Origin: Lathyrus oleraceus
Taxonomy: Eukaryota > Streptophyta > Magnoliopsida > Fabales > Fabaceae
Reading direction: 5' to 3'
Assembly: GCF_024323335.1 (NCBI RefSeq)
Contig: NC_066584.1
Span: 236,883,494-236,947,493 of the forward strand
DNA length: 64,000 nt
Position 1 is the stretch's first letter, and every line of letters begins with the position of its first letter. Shown here one piece after another: positions 42,807 through 54,776 of this stretch. Position numbers and translations under genes: made by a program. The notes beneath the pieces are model-generated. The model made no database searches and had not been told where the DNA came from. It worked only from the letters and a program-made list of their open reading frames with translations.

Positions 42807-45800
42807 TTACTAACCAAAATACCAAAAATATGCCAATGTATAGTTTGTTGTTTTTGTAGGTAGTGTGTGTGCTCACATATGCTCTATCAAGCTCATATCT
42901 AGGGTTTAAGACCCTCAATGCAAGGATCTCAATCAAGAAATGGTTCACATTGGCTCTAAGTATCATATATGGATCCCCATGTTCTTCACATGTTATTTTG
43001 GTCAAGAAATCATCAAGAGTTTGGAGTTGGTTTGCATTGGAAACCCTAATTCATCTGGGTATCTTGTGTGACTTTTTCAATACGTTTCTTCAACAATTGA
43101 TCAAATATTTCAAAGGATACTTAAAATTACATCCTATTATGCATATATATGATCCTCCATGAGTCCCAAAAGCCAATAGACTGTCAAGCTAGTAAGTTGG
43201 TTCATGGTGGTTGACCAGAGAAAGTCAACTAGTCAAAACTGGGGTTCCCTAGACCCTATCTCCTACAATATTTGTCATATGAAAATTATTCCAAGGGAAA
43301 CTTTACTCAAAATGAAATTCCAAACAACTTTCATGTTGAAGTAAATAGCTATTTTTGCTTGTAAATTCATTTTTTTATGGTGAAAGATTATAGGTCATTT
43401 TGTTTGAACCCTAGTTTGGAGGTTAACTTCCTAAGACCATAACTTGCTCAATTTTTATGATATGAAAGTCATTAAAATTCCATTATCAAATTCAAGATTT
43501 CTACTTCGACTTTTATGTTTGAAGGAAGTGAAAATTCAACTTGTAAATTCATGTGCCAAGAGGAAACATTATAGGTCATTTTGGACCAATACCATTGAAC
43601 AAGTGATTTTCCTCAACTTCTAAAATGCATAACTCCTTCATGCCAAACCAAAATGAGGTAAAATTTATGACCAAATTGAATAGGTTTGAAAGATATACAA
43701 CTTTTATGAAGGAACTTTTCTCATTTGAAGTCCATAGAAAATGTTATTCAAGGTGGAAGAAGTGAACATTTGACTTGGGACTTAGAAAATTTTCAAATAT
43801 GTTTGATTTCACAAACTTCCACCTCAAAATTCATCATGATCCAAGATTCAAATGAAAACTTGTTAAACATGAAAGTTGTTCCCCTTGATCTCGCCTTCCC
43901 AAAGAGTCCAAGATCATCTCATTTGGATCAAAATTGAAGGACTTGTGTATGGTTTCATTATGGGAAGTGTTTTGGCAAGATTTGAATTCAAATGATCAAA
44001 CTCTTTTGCATGCTTCCACATGATGAATTCAGTACACTTTTCACACTAATTGGAAGTGGATTGCATCCATGTAAAGAAGTTTATAAAATTGGCCAAATTT
44101 CAAATGGTGCAAATATCAAATGCATTGCCTATTTAAACAAGCTCAAGGCTTCAGAATCATCATCAACACCTTGCCCAAGCTTTGCTAGACCGATTCAAAC
44201 CCCCAATGTCATAGAATTTCTGAAGGTTTCTCTTGAAATCGAGCTTGAACTTCATCTTCTGTTTGGAAGTTGAAACTCCAGAAATTCACTTCCCTTTTCA
44301 TCTCAATTGGTTCCTGCAAGCAAGAGGAAGAGAAAGCAATCAAATCCAGATCAAAATCAAGTGGAATTGGATCAGCTCGAAGGTGATTTTTCAGAAACTT
44401 CATCTCTTTGATTCTCTCTCAATTCTTTACCATTATTTGTGATTTTTGGTTGTTTGAAGTCCTATCAATATAGACAAGAAGATTGAGTTGCTTAAAGGTT
44501 AAATCGAAGAAACTCAATTCATGATCCTCAAAATTCAAATCCCTGTATCTTTTTATATACTTGGAATTGGACAAAATTGAGGCCAGATTCGAGCGCCTGA
44601 GTATTTTTTCTTTAAATCCATGTCTTGCCTTTTCATTTTGGTGATGGTTGATGGTGGACCAGTCCGGTGAGGTCCACCGGAGAAGAAGCCCGGAGCCCTA
44701 GCTCCGGTGATGTGTTGTCACACATCTCAGCCATAGGATCCAGCTTAAATGTTTTAATCTCGTGCGTTGCTTCTGATTCCAAGTGTGTGGTGCGTTGACT
44801 GCAATGCGTCATGGAACGCGCGCGCTTGGCCATCAGATTTGCCACCTCAATTAATGAGGGAGATCTGATGGCCCTTGTTTTTTCTTATTTTTTTGATTTT
44901 TCATTTAATCCATTTATTTTGATTAATTCATATTAATTTCCTTTTTAATCCAAAAAATATGGGACTTTCACCAAATATTTCCAAATATTATCATCTTTCA
45001 TTTTCTGAATTAAATTTATTTTTTGGATTAATTTTGATATTTTTTATGAACTAATTGTTTTTGTGCATATTTTTAATTGTTTAAAAATACTTCTGACTTT
45101 TCAAAAATGGTAAAAAAAAATTCTCCAAGGTCCTTTGATCTTGTTTGACCTATGATAAATCTCTTGGCCATTTATTTGGTGTTTTAAAGAGGTTTTAGGT
45201 TTTTGATCAAACTTAATTTAATTTAAATGCATTTTAATTTGATTTTTAATTGATTAATTGTGTAGAAATTATGTTCAGCCATTTTTATTGACTTGTGAAG
45301 TTTGACTATGTATTTGGGCCTTGGTCAAGGTTGATTTGACTTTTGTTGGATTAAAATCATTGGATTTAGGGGATTGATGAAATGTACATTTCATCTCCCA
45401 AAATGAATGAATGATTTTAATTTGGTAAAAGCCCTCCCATGAACAATTTGTGTTTGTCTCATTTCCCCTCCCTCTTCATCTTCAATCCCATTCTATACCA
45501 TTCCTCTCATTGACCAATGAAGTCTCAATATCCTAAGGCTAATTGGTTCATCAATAATTTCATGTTAGATGAACCAATACAAGTATGGATGAGATTAGGT
45601 TCATCCTTTGATCAATTTATTTTTGTGTGTGGTATGTTTTAGGAGTATGGTTCATTATACCATATCTCTAACATGCATTAACACCAAAATTTCTATTGCC
45701 CGACCTCAGATAGTTGTGACTTCTACATAAGTCCAATTACGATTGCTTAACATAGCGCTAAATTTTGATCCAAAGGCATAAAATTCTAGTAAGTGAGATT

Positions 45801-46891
45801 GTAAATCTCCCCCATTTCATGGTATTGTATGGAAACTTGGTCTTTTTTCCTTCCTTTGGAAGATGTCTTGGTTCAAGGATCCATGCTTGTGAATAGAGGG
45901 TTGAGTATTCTCCAAAGAATAGCTTAATCAATTGAAAAGTAAAGCTTCACTAACATCTAATCGACTAACATGTGTCTAACTTTTATATTTCGGATTTTAA
46001 TTTCAAGTCATTTACTTTATGCAATTTAAATTCAAGTCATTTACCATTTCATTTGTCATTTTACATATCATTTAACTTGTTTATGTTTATGTCGTTTTTA
46101 CTTTGCTCACTTGAGCCATATATTGTGATTGTATATACTTGTTTATGTATCTTATTTGTGTTTGTGGTCTTAGGACCTTAAAATACCTAATAAACAACAA
46201 AAAACCCTAAAAAATGTTTGTGTGGACTGTTGGATTTGATCTGAGCTTTGGACTTAGAATTAGGCAACATTCCCTATGTAAAAGGATTTGGTCAATGTCA
46301 ACATTTCTGAAACCAAGTTATTATGAATTGAGATTTCATCTTATGCAAATATTGGGATCCACATGAGTTCATCTGCTACATGGCCTTGATGCAAATGTTA
46401 CTTTGAACATGTGTCTAATGCCTTATTCTGAGCCATTCAAGGAGTATGTCATCTGATACATGGGAAGATTAAGAAGAAGTCTATGAAGTTGCTAGCTTGG
46501 ACGTGGATATCTTTATTTGATGCCTTGCTCTTCATTTTGCTACTTGCTTATTGATATTGCTTGATTTAAAGTCCAAGGGAAAAACGGGTTTCTATATGAC
46601 CTTCTTGTTTATTGGATTGCATCCCATTGTTCAGATCTTTTCAACTCTTAACTTTTAAATTTTTGCTTAGGATTAGTCTCTTCATATCCTTTTATTCTCT
46701 TAAATTTCAAATCTCTCCCCATTTTCAAAAAACATTCTTTGCTTGTGATTTTTAAAACTTATACTTCATTGCAAATTAGAAACCTTGGCCTTATGCCATT
46801 GTATTTTTAAACAATAAAAGCGCGATGGCGTCTCTGATTTTATTGACGTTAAATTTATCCATAGCTTAATGGTCATGAATTTACCTCTACA
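42807..46891 (+). repeat. Ogre copy 3 LTR, part right of the SIRE insertion
   Basis: It continues the LTR from TTACTAACCAAAATACC. The order of words matches the copy 2 LTR in inverse orientation and, more distantly, the solo LTR (for example GACCTCAGATAGNTGTGACT, AACATAGCGCTAAAT and GCGNTGGCG near the end). A weak TATA candidate, TATTTAAA, lies at 44130-44137. No gene is seen in these 4 kb. Confidence 0.82.
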
Positions 46892-47690
46892 TTGGGTTTA
46901 TCCCATTTCAAACTATGATCCATTCAATAATAGCCTCTAAAATTTTCTCCCTAGCCATTGTCTCTTGTCGAGCCTGCCTAACCACATGGTCGGGATCTTG
47001 ATTTCTATTGACTAACACAACAGGAAGCCTTTGGGACACCCTGGGTATTGGTTCGAGCACCTGGTGTTCTTGATCAATCGTTTCTTCGACCACCTCCTCA
47101 TGTTGGACTAGGGTTTTCGATCAAGGTGGAGGTGGGAGAGTCTGTCGAACTTGCACTCTGGGAGACCCTAGTAAATACCATATTCGAGTCATTTGAGTTG
47201 CCAGTTGTTGGTAACTCTGATTCGAATCTTGAATCAACGGTCTAAGTATGGTACCCATTTATTGAGTCAGCATATGGACCATTTCGTGATTACTTTTGTC
47301 CATCTATTGTCCCATGACTGCGACAACACTCGATGTGAAAGTTGGGATCAACTGAGACTAAAAACCTAAACCTGGGGTCGACCAAATGGGTTTACCAAAG
47401 GTCCTACTGCTATTATGCATACTTGCCATAAATTCAGTTGGCATTCCTAAGGTTCGATACATGGGCACTGTGAAACTGGGTATATATTTCCCTGAAGTCC
47501 CCATCGTCGTCAGCCTTGGAGTCTCAGGCTGGCGTGGTGTTAATATTGGTCCATTATACGCAGTCGAAACTGCAGATACAGTGCCAGAACCAACATCAGT
47601 TGTTTGCGACACAACTGTATCTCCTCCCAAAGATGGTTCTTCGTTTGGATTTGGACGCGGTGATACCATTTTACCACTACATAATTGCAT
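46892..47690 (-). pseudogene. Gypsy-type Gag N-terminal fragment
   Basis: An ATG at 47690 opens M-Q-L-C-S-G-K-M just after a PBS-like sequence. The frame stops at 47358. With several stops and shifts, similar low-complexity Gag sequence (H-E-M-V-H-M-L-T-Q, S-Y-Q-Q-L-A-T-Q-M, E-P-I-P-R-V-S-Q-R) continues to 46892, where the Ogre copy 3 LTR begins. I recognise it only as the start of a Ty3/gypsy Gag from its position behind LTR and PBS. Its lineage is not clear. The rest of this element would lie left of Ogre copy 3 and is not in the window. Confidence 0.55.
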
Positions 47691-47706
47691 ATACTGAACA
47701 CAATGT

Positions 47707-47724
47707 GTCCCACCAGGTGTGCCA
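47707..47724 (-). promoter_or_regulatory. Probable primer binding site of gypsy fragment
   Basis: The minus strand reads TGGCACACCTGGTGGGAC, seven bases after the LTR end, in the TGGC...GTGGGAC form seen in many plant gypsy elements. The tRNA was not identified. Confidence 0.5.
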
Positions 47725-47731
47725 ATTTTTT

Positions 47732-48365
47732 TGCACGTGGTTTTCGCGCGAACAATCTCTGGCCTACCTATTGAGGTTTACTTGCAGGACCGACTACAAA
47801 GTCCTCGACTAATGTGTTGAGTATATGGTGTGTTTTAGTGAAATATTTTGGATTAAGAAATGATAGGTAAAAAATTCCTGTAAACAGGTGCCAAGAAATA
47901 AACGGATAAAAACAAGATAAAAATATAAATAACAAAGCAAATAAAATGACTTGGTAAGTTAGCTTGAAGATAAATGTGGAAGCAAGTATACATTTTTACA
48001 GGAATGAACTCTTTTCTCTTAGACGCTTGATACTTTGAGTGTTTTTATTTTGCAATGTTATAAATGCCAACCTTAGAACTGGAAATCAAATCTAATTAAA
48101 TAGTAATAAAAAATAACTGTTATATGGTTGTTGGCCATTCACTATGTGCCACGTGTATGAGCCTATAAACCCACTTCTTTTGCAACCTCCCCACGTTCTC
48201 CTCATCTAATTATACCAATCCTGACTTTTTCGACTTCGACAAGCTCACCCTCGTCGACCTCCTTTCGACCTGGCTTAGGTCCTTCCTAATTGTCGAACCG
48301 CTTCGACTACGCTCTTCTTACTTCTATTTTTCTTCTTCAGCATAGTCGAAATTTGTTGGCTAACA
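47732..48365 (-). repeat. LTR of the gypsy fragment (634 bp)
   Basis: On the minus strand it starts TGTTAGCCAACAAATTTCGAC (read 20 bases at most from 48365) and ends CCACGTGCA at 47732, giving TG...CA ends. The first 150 bp hold about nine GTCGA words. The outer flank is ATGAT (48366-48370) in the MULE. Confidence 0.65.
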
Positions 48366-50440
48366 ATGATAATATTTATGTGTCTAGGTACCGAACATGC
48401 GAGGATGGAGTAACTGTTAGAGAAATATTTTAGACTCATCTTGATTCCATCAAGTTGTTAAACATGTTTCCTACTGTGCTCATAATTGATTCAACGTATA
48501 AGACCAACAAGTAAATACTTACATTGTTTGAGATGGTTGGCGTTACCTCTAATAAGAAGACCTATTTTGTTGGGTTTGCATTTCTAGATAGAAAAAAATA
48601 GAAGAATTTTACTTGGGCCTTAGAGGTGTGTCGAACAATGTTGAAGAACCAAGAATATATGCCTAAAGTGATTGTTATCGGCCACGATACCGCTTTGATG
48701 AATTCGGTGGTAAAGGTATTTCTTCCTTCTTAGGCATTACTTTGTAGGTATCACATAACAAAGAATGTGTGAAGTCGGGTTAAACTCGCGGTAGGGACAT
48801 AACATATAAAGTCCGAAGATGTAAAAACGGTGAAGGTGTGTGTGGTTGTGGAAAAAATAATGGATGCATGGAATGGTATGGTAAATTATTCCACTAAAGA
48901 GTTATATATCAATTCCGTTATACATTTCAGGAAAGTGTGTGAAAAATATTCTGATTGGTTGAAATATGTTGAAAGCAAAATTTTTGACCATGTGAAGGAG
49001 AAAATTGTATGTGCATGGACCGATCAGGTTAGACACCTTGGAAATACAACAACTAACCTAGTTGAGTCTGCCCATGCTACACTGGAAATTTGGTTGGGAA
49101 ATAGTAAGGGCAATTTATGTAGAGATTGAGACGCCATGAACCAAATGATCCAGAACCAACATAATGAGACACATACTTCATTTGGTCGGAGCATCACATA
49201 TTTAAAGACAACAATCTTTATTCTTAGTTGTGGTCGGCAATATATCTCAAGCGGGTTTGAACTATATTTTTCGCGAAGCTAAACGAGCTGACAATATAGG
49301 TTCTGATAGCGCAAATGTGAAAATATACGGTCTCTCATGTGCTTGTGTTATTGCAAAGAATGTATTGGTAGACTGAAAAGAATGGATGAGGTTTGCACTC
49401 ACTGAAAGACGCTTAGGTTTAATGATGATGGTGTATCGAAAGACGGTAAATCAAATATCTCTGTCTTGACCAAATGGGAAGTGATACAAGAGAGATTTTT
49501 GAAAGTCGATGACAATATGAAACTCCACATCAAATAACAATTGAGGAAGATTACTTATCCGAAAACCACCAACTTGAAACCACTTTCTCAACCGGTAAAA
49601 ACAAAAGATGCTCCGAAGAAACTCAAGCTGACACCGAGTGACAATTCAACAACATAGTCTCCTTCGTATTCTGAACATGTTGACAAATTTTTTTCGTACT
49701 CACCAACTCCAAAATCTAAAAAAAGTGTTTTGCAAAGGAGCTTGCATTAGCAAACCACCTTCTTTGCCGCCTCCACCAAAGATTCCATTCATTAACGAGA
49801 TGTTGGTTTTTATGCATAAATACATTGAGCGAATCATCAATATTTAGGGTGACGGTAATTGTGGCTATCCAGTTGTTTCGGATTTACTCGGTAAAAGATT
49901 AGACAATCATACATTTGTATGCCATCAACTTATCCATGAGTTGAGGACTCATAAAGAATCATACACACGACTTTACGGAAATGAAACTTCGATGCAATTT
50001 ATGAGTCTTTTGTCCTTGCCTTAGTAGACCGGCACCAGAGAAAAATAGGACGTGCTTCCCTGAAATGGGTCACCTCATAGCGCGTACGTATGATAAAGCG
50101 TGTATTGATCTTACACAATATGATTTTTTCGGAAACCTGTTTCCCACTGCGCACTGCCCCACCTCAAAATCCAAAATGATCACATTATGTATATTGGATG
50201 GCTTTTAAAATCACGATATTTTGTTTAAGTTTACTTGAAACCGGGATGCCCTATACCACTTACATCGCCGGAGTGGTCAGGTCATTCAATAACAAAAGTC
50301 GAGATTTGGTCGGGCCATTTTGTGGAAAGGATGCAAGAGTTCAAGAAATTGAGCCACATTGAAAGAGAACCAAATATACAAAAATGAAAGGGGTACCGCC
50401 CATAGATTTAGTCGACGACAAATCTTTCGATTCATTTTAA
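48366..50440 (+). pseudogene. Mutator-like transposase with OTU protease domain, decayed
   Basis: Reading across frames and stops gives a FAR1/MuDR-type transposase. The MULE core is clear at 48440-48780 (F-P-T-V-L-I-I-D-S-T-Y-K-T-N-K, F-E-M-V-G-V-T-S, V-G-F-A-F-L, R-Y-H-I-T-K-N-V). The frame 48830-49129 gives the part after it (E-K-I-M-D-A-W-N-G, R-K-V-C-E-K-Y, A-W-T-D-Q-V-R-H-L-G-N-T-T-T-N). A degenerate Cys-rich SWIM-like finger, a basic Pro/Ser-rich linker and an OTU-type cysteine protease domain (49851-50430) follow. In the OTU domain D-G-N-C is intact, but the expected catalytic His is Tyr (50217-50219) with a TAA three codons on. The 5' end is cut by the gypsy LTR. It is inactive. Confidence 0.75.
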
Positions 50441-52183
50441 TTTTCTATTTAATTGGACAAATAAGTGTATGTAATTGTCTCTCAATATTAGTGAAGCATA
50501 ATTTATACAATTTCTTAATATTTTAATACTTTTTTTCTTTGCTAAAACATTTTTTCATTTTCCAAACAAAGTCTTTAATTAGGTTTTGTTTTCTGTCTGG
50601 TTCATGATAGTTTCCGGAGATGTATCTCTGGAACAAGATAATAAGGTGTGAAATCGAGATATATCTCTGAAGTGAGCACTGATACACATGATAGAATTTT
50701 TGAGGTCCACATTTGTCTACAACTTTTATAAATTAAGGGGCTTTTGTTTTTAATTTCACAAACAGAAAATGTCTCAAATGTCACAAGTAAACATCATTTG
50801 ATATGTCGTAAATGTCTCATTCTCTAGCACGACACCTGGGTGAAAGTTTAAGCTCAACGAGTGCACCTCTTTTGTAGATCCGAAATACGAAGTCCATAAT
50901 CTCTTACTTGAGACAATCGAAAAATTGTCAAGCTTGAGTACCGTTCACTGTCGATTGACTATGAAGGGAAGATTGAGTTCAACAATTTTGAGCTCAAGAC
51001 AGATGCAGATGTAAGAGCTATGTCAAATACATTTTTTCATTTCGAAACAAAATTTTCGCTCGAGTTGGAAGCGACGTTTTCAAGATCGGTCGAAGATATT
51101 GTGAAGATGTTGAAGCGTCCACTTGAATATTGAAATGTTGAAATCACCTACGTAATGCTTATTTAATGTTATGAATAATAAATATATTTTGTCAAAATAC
51201 AAAATTTTTGGTTTCTGGTCTCTACTTCTGATTCTGTTACACATATGTTCCATAGATGCATTTACGAATATGTTCCGAAGATACACCTTCAAATTGAAAA
51301 AACCAACTAATAAAGTGTCATTCAAAATGATATAGATTTTACGTGTATTTGATAAGTTTGGAGATGCATCTCTAAAATTTGAGAGTATTATAATATTTTT
51401 ACATAGTATTTTGTTTCATTCAATTTCATTCAAGTTAATGAGCAAAATCAAATATAAAAGTCAAAAATATTAGAAACTAAATTGTTTAATGTGTATAAAT
51501 AAAAAATATCATTATTATTTTGAAAAATATATCCGTAGACTGACCACTACGACAACAATTTATTATTTTGAAAAAGACACCTCATTCATTAAGTTGAGGA
51601 GTGCACGCTAGATCTTTAGTAATATATAAGAACAAAAAAAAAAATATTTAAGTATTCTTGAATTTAATATCAGCATCTTCAATTATTCAAAGGTAATAAT
51701 GCTAACTTTTGTCATATGCACACAAGTTAAGAACTAAATAAAAAAATATTATATTAAAAATTATGTATTGTTTATATTAAAATTATAAAATTTAATTGTT
51801 TAATTATTGTTTTCAATACAAATTTTTTATAAATAGATTTTTTAATCAAATAGTATAATTTAATGCGATAACATTGATCTTATTTTATTTTATTTTAAAA
51901 TAAATTAAATTCCTAGATAAAAATCCTTTTAACCAAAAGATTGCTATGGAGGACAACATCATAAATATGAAAGACAAAACATTACGTATACATTCTAGAT
52001 AAAATAAAACATTTCTACCAAAATTTAATTTATTCCGCATCATAGTCTCTTTTAAATCTATACATTAATATAATAATATTCTCTATATTTAATTTACCAT
52101 ATATTTATAAGAACTAATTAGAAAATAAGTCTTCTTAGTAAGAAATTCTTTTACAGAAAATTTTCATAAGTAAAATGTTGTGA
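50441..52183. other. A/T-rich non-coding stretch, probable MULE 3' end
   Basis: No gene is seen. Palindromic words of the form GAGATGYATCTC occur near 50618, 50660 and 51362, with weaker ones at about 51250-51290. They could belong to the terminal repeat of the MULE, but no second copy on the 5' side is available. From 51400 to 52183 the sequence is plain A/T-rich. Confidence 0.4.
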
Positions 52184-53672
52184 TAAGGTGCTATTAATTA
52201 AATTTGGACTTAAATAAAATTTTATTTCTTTATTCTTTTAAATGATTTTTTTAATCAAATAGCCTATTAAAATTTATTCTTTAAAAACGAGCAAGTAAAA
52301 TAAGATGCTATTAATTAAATTTGGACTTAAATAAAATTTTATTTCTTTATTTTCTAAATGAATTTTTTTTAATCAAATAACCTATTGCAATTTATTCTTT
52401 AAAAACGAGCAAGTAAAATAAGATGCTATTAATTAAATTTGGACTTAAATAAAATTTTATTTCCTTATTTTTTTAAATAAATTTTTTTAATCAAATAACT
52501 ATTGAAATTTATTCTTTAAAAACGAGCAAGTAATATAAGGTACTATTAATTAAATTTGGACTTAAATAAAATTTTATTTCTTTATTTTTTTAAATGAATA
52601 TTTTTTAATCAAATAGCCTATTGAAATTTATTCTTTAAAAACGAGCAAGTAAAATAAAAGAGATTAATTACTATACACTGTTAGTGTAAAAAGTTTTACA
52701 TTGTCGACTCATCACCATCATCCGTTTGTATTACTTTATAGATTTTCAAAATAAAAGTCAAACTTCTTTTAATATTCGACGTCTATGATTAACTGACGGT
52801 GTAAAATCATTTTACACTGTCAGTGTATTTCAATTAAACTCAAAATAAAATGCTATTAATTAAATTTGGACTTAAATAAAATTTTATTTCTTTATTTTTT
52901 AAATGAATTTTTTTTAATCAAATAACCTATTGCAATTTATTCTTTAAAAACGAGCAAGTAAAATAAGATGCTATTAATTAAATTTGGACTTAAATAAAAT
53001 TTTATTTCCTTATTTTTTTAAATGAATTTTTTTAATCAAATAGCTATTGAAATTTATTCTTTAAAAACAAGCAAGTAAAATAAGGTGCTATTAATTAAAT
53101 TTGGACTTAAATAAAATTTTATTTCTTTATTTTTTTAAATGAATATTTTTTAATCAAATAGCCTATTGAAATTTATTCTTTAAAAACGAGCAAGTAAAAT
53201 AAAATGCTATTAATTAAATTTGGACTTAAATAAAAATTTCTTTCTTTATTTTTTTAAATGATTTTTTTTAATCAAATAGCTATTAAAATTTATTCTTTTA
53301 AAAACGAGCAACTAAAATAAGGTGTTATTAATTAAATTTGGACTTAAATAAAATTTTATTTCTTTATTTTTTTAAATGAATTTTTTTAATCAAATAGCTA
53401 TTGAAATTTACTCTTTTAAAAACGAGCAACTAAAATAAGGTGTTATTAATTAAATTTGGACTTAAATAAAATTTTATTTCTTTATTTTTTTAAATGAATT
53501 TTTTTTAATCAAATAGCCTATTGAAATTTATTCTTTAAAAACGAGCAAGTAAAATAAGATGCTATTAATTAAATTTGGACTTATATAAAATTTTATTTCC
53601 TTATTTTTTTAAATGATTTTTTTAATCAAATAGCTATTAAAATTTATTCTTTAAAAACGAACAAGTAAAATA
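52184..53672 (+). repeat. Tandem array, about eleven units of about 118 bp
   Basis: Units start near 52187, 52304, 52421, 52540, 52847, 52968, 53084, 53202, 53323, 53438 and 53558. Each holds TGCTATTAATTAAATTTGG, an A/T-rich middle and TTTAAAAACGAGCAAGTAAA. Units differ by a few bases and indels. One unit boundary is split by a MITE (52660-52841). No coding content. Confidence 0.93.
52660..52841. mobile_element. MITE, 182 bp, with 9-bp target duplication
   Basis: Ends are inverted repeats: GAGATTAATTACTATACACTG on the left and, on the opposite strand, GAGTTTAATTGAAATACACTG on the right, with TTTTACAC words pairing further in. It is flanked by AAAATAAAA on both sides (52651-52659 and 52842-52850); the empty site AAAATAAAATGCTATT exists in another unit of the array. 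A 9-bp duplication is characteristic of Mutator-type transposition. Confidence 0.85.
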
Positions 53673-53691
53673 TTGTGTATTACATCTTGTA

Positions 53692-53695
<4 letters not shown>

Positions 53696-53768
<73 letters not shown>

Positions 53769-53790
53769 ATTATATATATATATATATATG
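53696..53790. repeat. (TA)n microsatellite
   Basis: A TA dinucleotide run with two short interruptions. Confidence 0.95.
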
Positions 53791-53814
53791 CACAACTATC
53801 AACTGAACTGCTTT

Positions 53815-54035
53815 AAAAGATACTTTATTCGTCTTATAATAAATGTCTTATATAAATTATACATGATTTTTTAGAAAAATATATTGATTTTAATGATAAA
53901 ATATGTATTATTTATAAAAATACCCCTATTAATTATAATTAGTAGAATAATTGAATAGAATGAAAGTCAATAAATAGAGATATAATAAATTTGAACATTT
54001 TTTATAATAAAAAACATTTATTTTGAAAAAATAAA
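53815..54035. mobile_element. Possible decayed Stowaway-like MITE
   Basis: The left end reads TACTTTATTCGTCTTATAAT, followed by AAATGTCTTAT. The right end, on the other strand, has TTTTTTCAAAATAAATGTTTTTTAT. This recalls the Stowaway pattern (CTCCNTCCGT..., TAATAAATGTC) but is too degenerate to be sure. Confidence 0.3.
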
Positions 54036-54776
54036 TAAAAATAAGACAATATTTTATTAATACTAAATTTTTTATCCATCCTTGTCTCATATGAGATTGT
54101 GATGAATCCATGCACATGATTTCCACGTTGAAATCACGTGGCAAATAACATTGATTCAATGTAAATTCATTGCACTGGTTGGCCAGATTTGGTTTTAATT
54201 ATTATAATTTATAATCATAGTTTTTTTTTATTGTTTACGGAATTTATAATCATAATTATAAATATAAATTTATGAATTAGTATAAACTAATCCCAATGTT
54301 TTTATTTTTTGTGAATGTTCACCTTCAGTCGTAACAAAACAAACACCGTGATTGTACCAGAGACACTGATCTGACAACAACATATAACTATACAAACAAA
54401 AAGATTCAACCAAGGTTTTTTTCTCTCTTTTCTCTTTCTGTTATCTTTTCTTTCATTTTCATCCACACTTTCTGTTGGAACAAAGACAAAAAGAGAACAG
54501 ACCCATGTTAATTGGTGATCATTGATCTCAACACTATTTTGTCTCTCATTGACCAAAAATCTATGGTGTAATGTTCTTCTGTTTTTTTTTTTTTTGTTAT
54601 ATAGGGAACATAGTTAGATTTTTAATTGGAATTTTGGATTTCATAATATAAATCTGAATTCTGAACATTTTTTTTTTGTGATTTATGATTAGAAAGTTAG
54701 GGGAGTGAATTATTTGAATGATTAACATATATTGATTTTTTTTTGCAGGGTGTGATTGATTGAGAGTTGAAAGAGG
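54036..54776 (+). promoter_or_regulatory. Upstream region and 5' UTR of AVT1-type gene
   Basis: From about 54310 the sequence is C/T-rich, like a plant 5' leader. A TTTTTTTTGCAG at 54737-54748, 28 bases before the ATG, is a good splice acceptor, so a leader intron is likely. A possible donor is GGTGTAATG near 54564. A/T-rich sequence at 54180-54300 includes several TATAAAT-like words; no single TATA box can be chosen. Confidence 0.5.

Larger units (their letters stand above)
31224..46891 (+). mobile_element. Ogre retrotransposon, copy 3 (3' UTR end and LTR only)
   Basis: Only the end of the 3' UTR (31224-32307) and one LTR (32308-32471 plus 42807-46891, about 4.24 kb without the SIRE insertion) are present. 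The LTR starts TGTAAAACCC after TTAAATAGGGGCAGC and ends TTACCTCTACA at 46891. It abuts the gag of a minus-strand gypsy element, so the target duplication would be TTGGG; the matching copy is not in the window. Confidence 0.8.

Noticed and set aside
47386..47697. Plus-strand ORF of 103 codons
   Set aside because: Antisense to a Gag-like frame that starts right behind a PBS and LTR; the minus-strand reading explains the locus better.
52184..53672. CRISPR-like array because of regular direct repeats
   Set aside because: Units are head-to-tail without unique spacers and the context is a plant nuclear genome.
54302..54556. Minus-strand 84-codon ORF
   Set aside because: It is antisense to the likely 5' leader of the transporter gene and has no recognisable domain.
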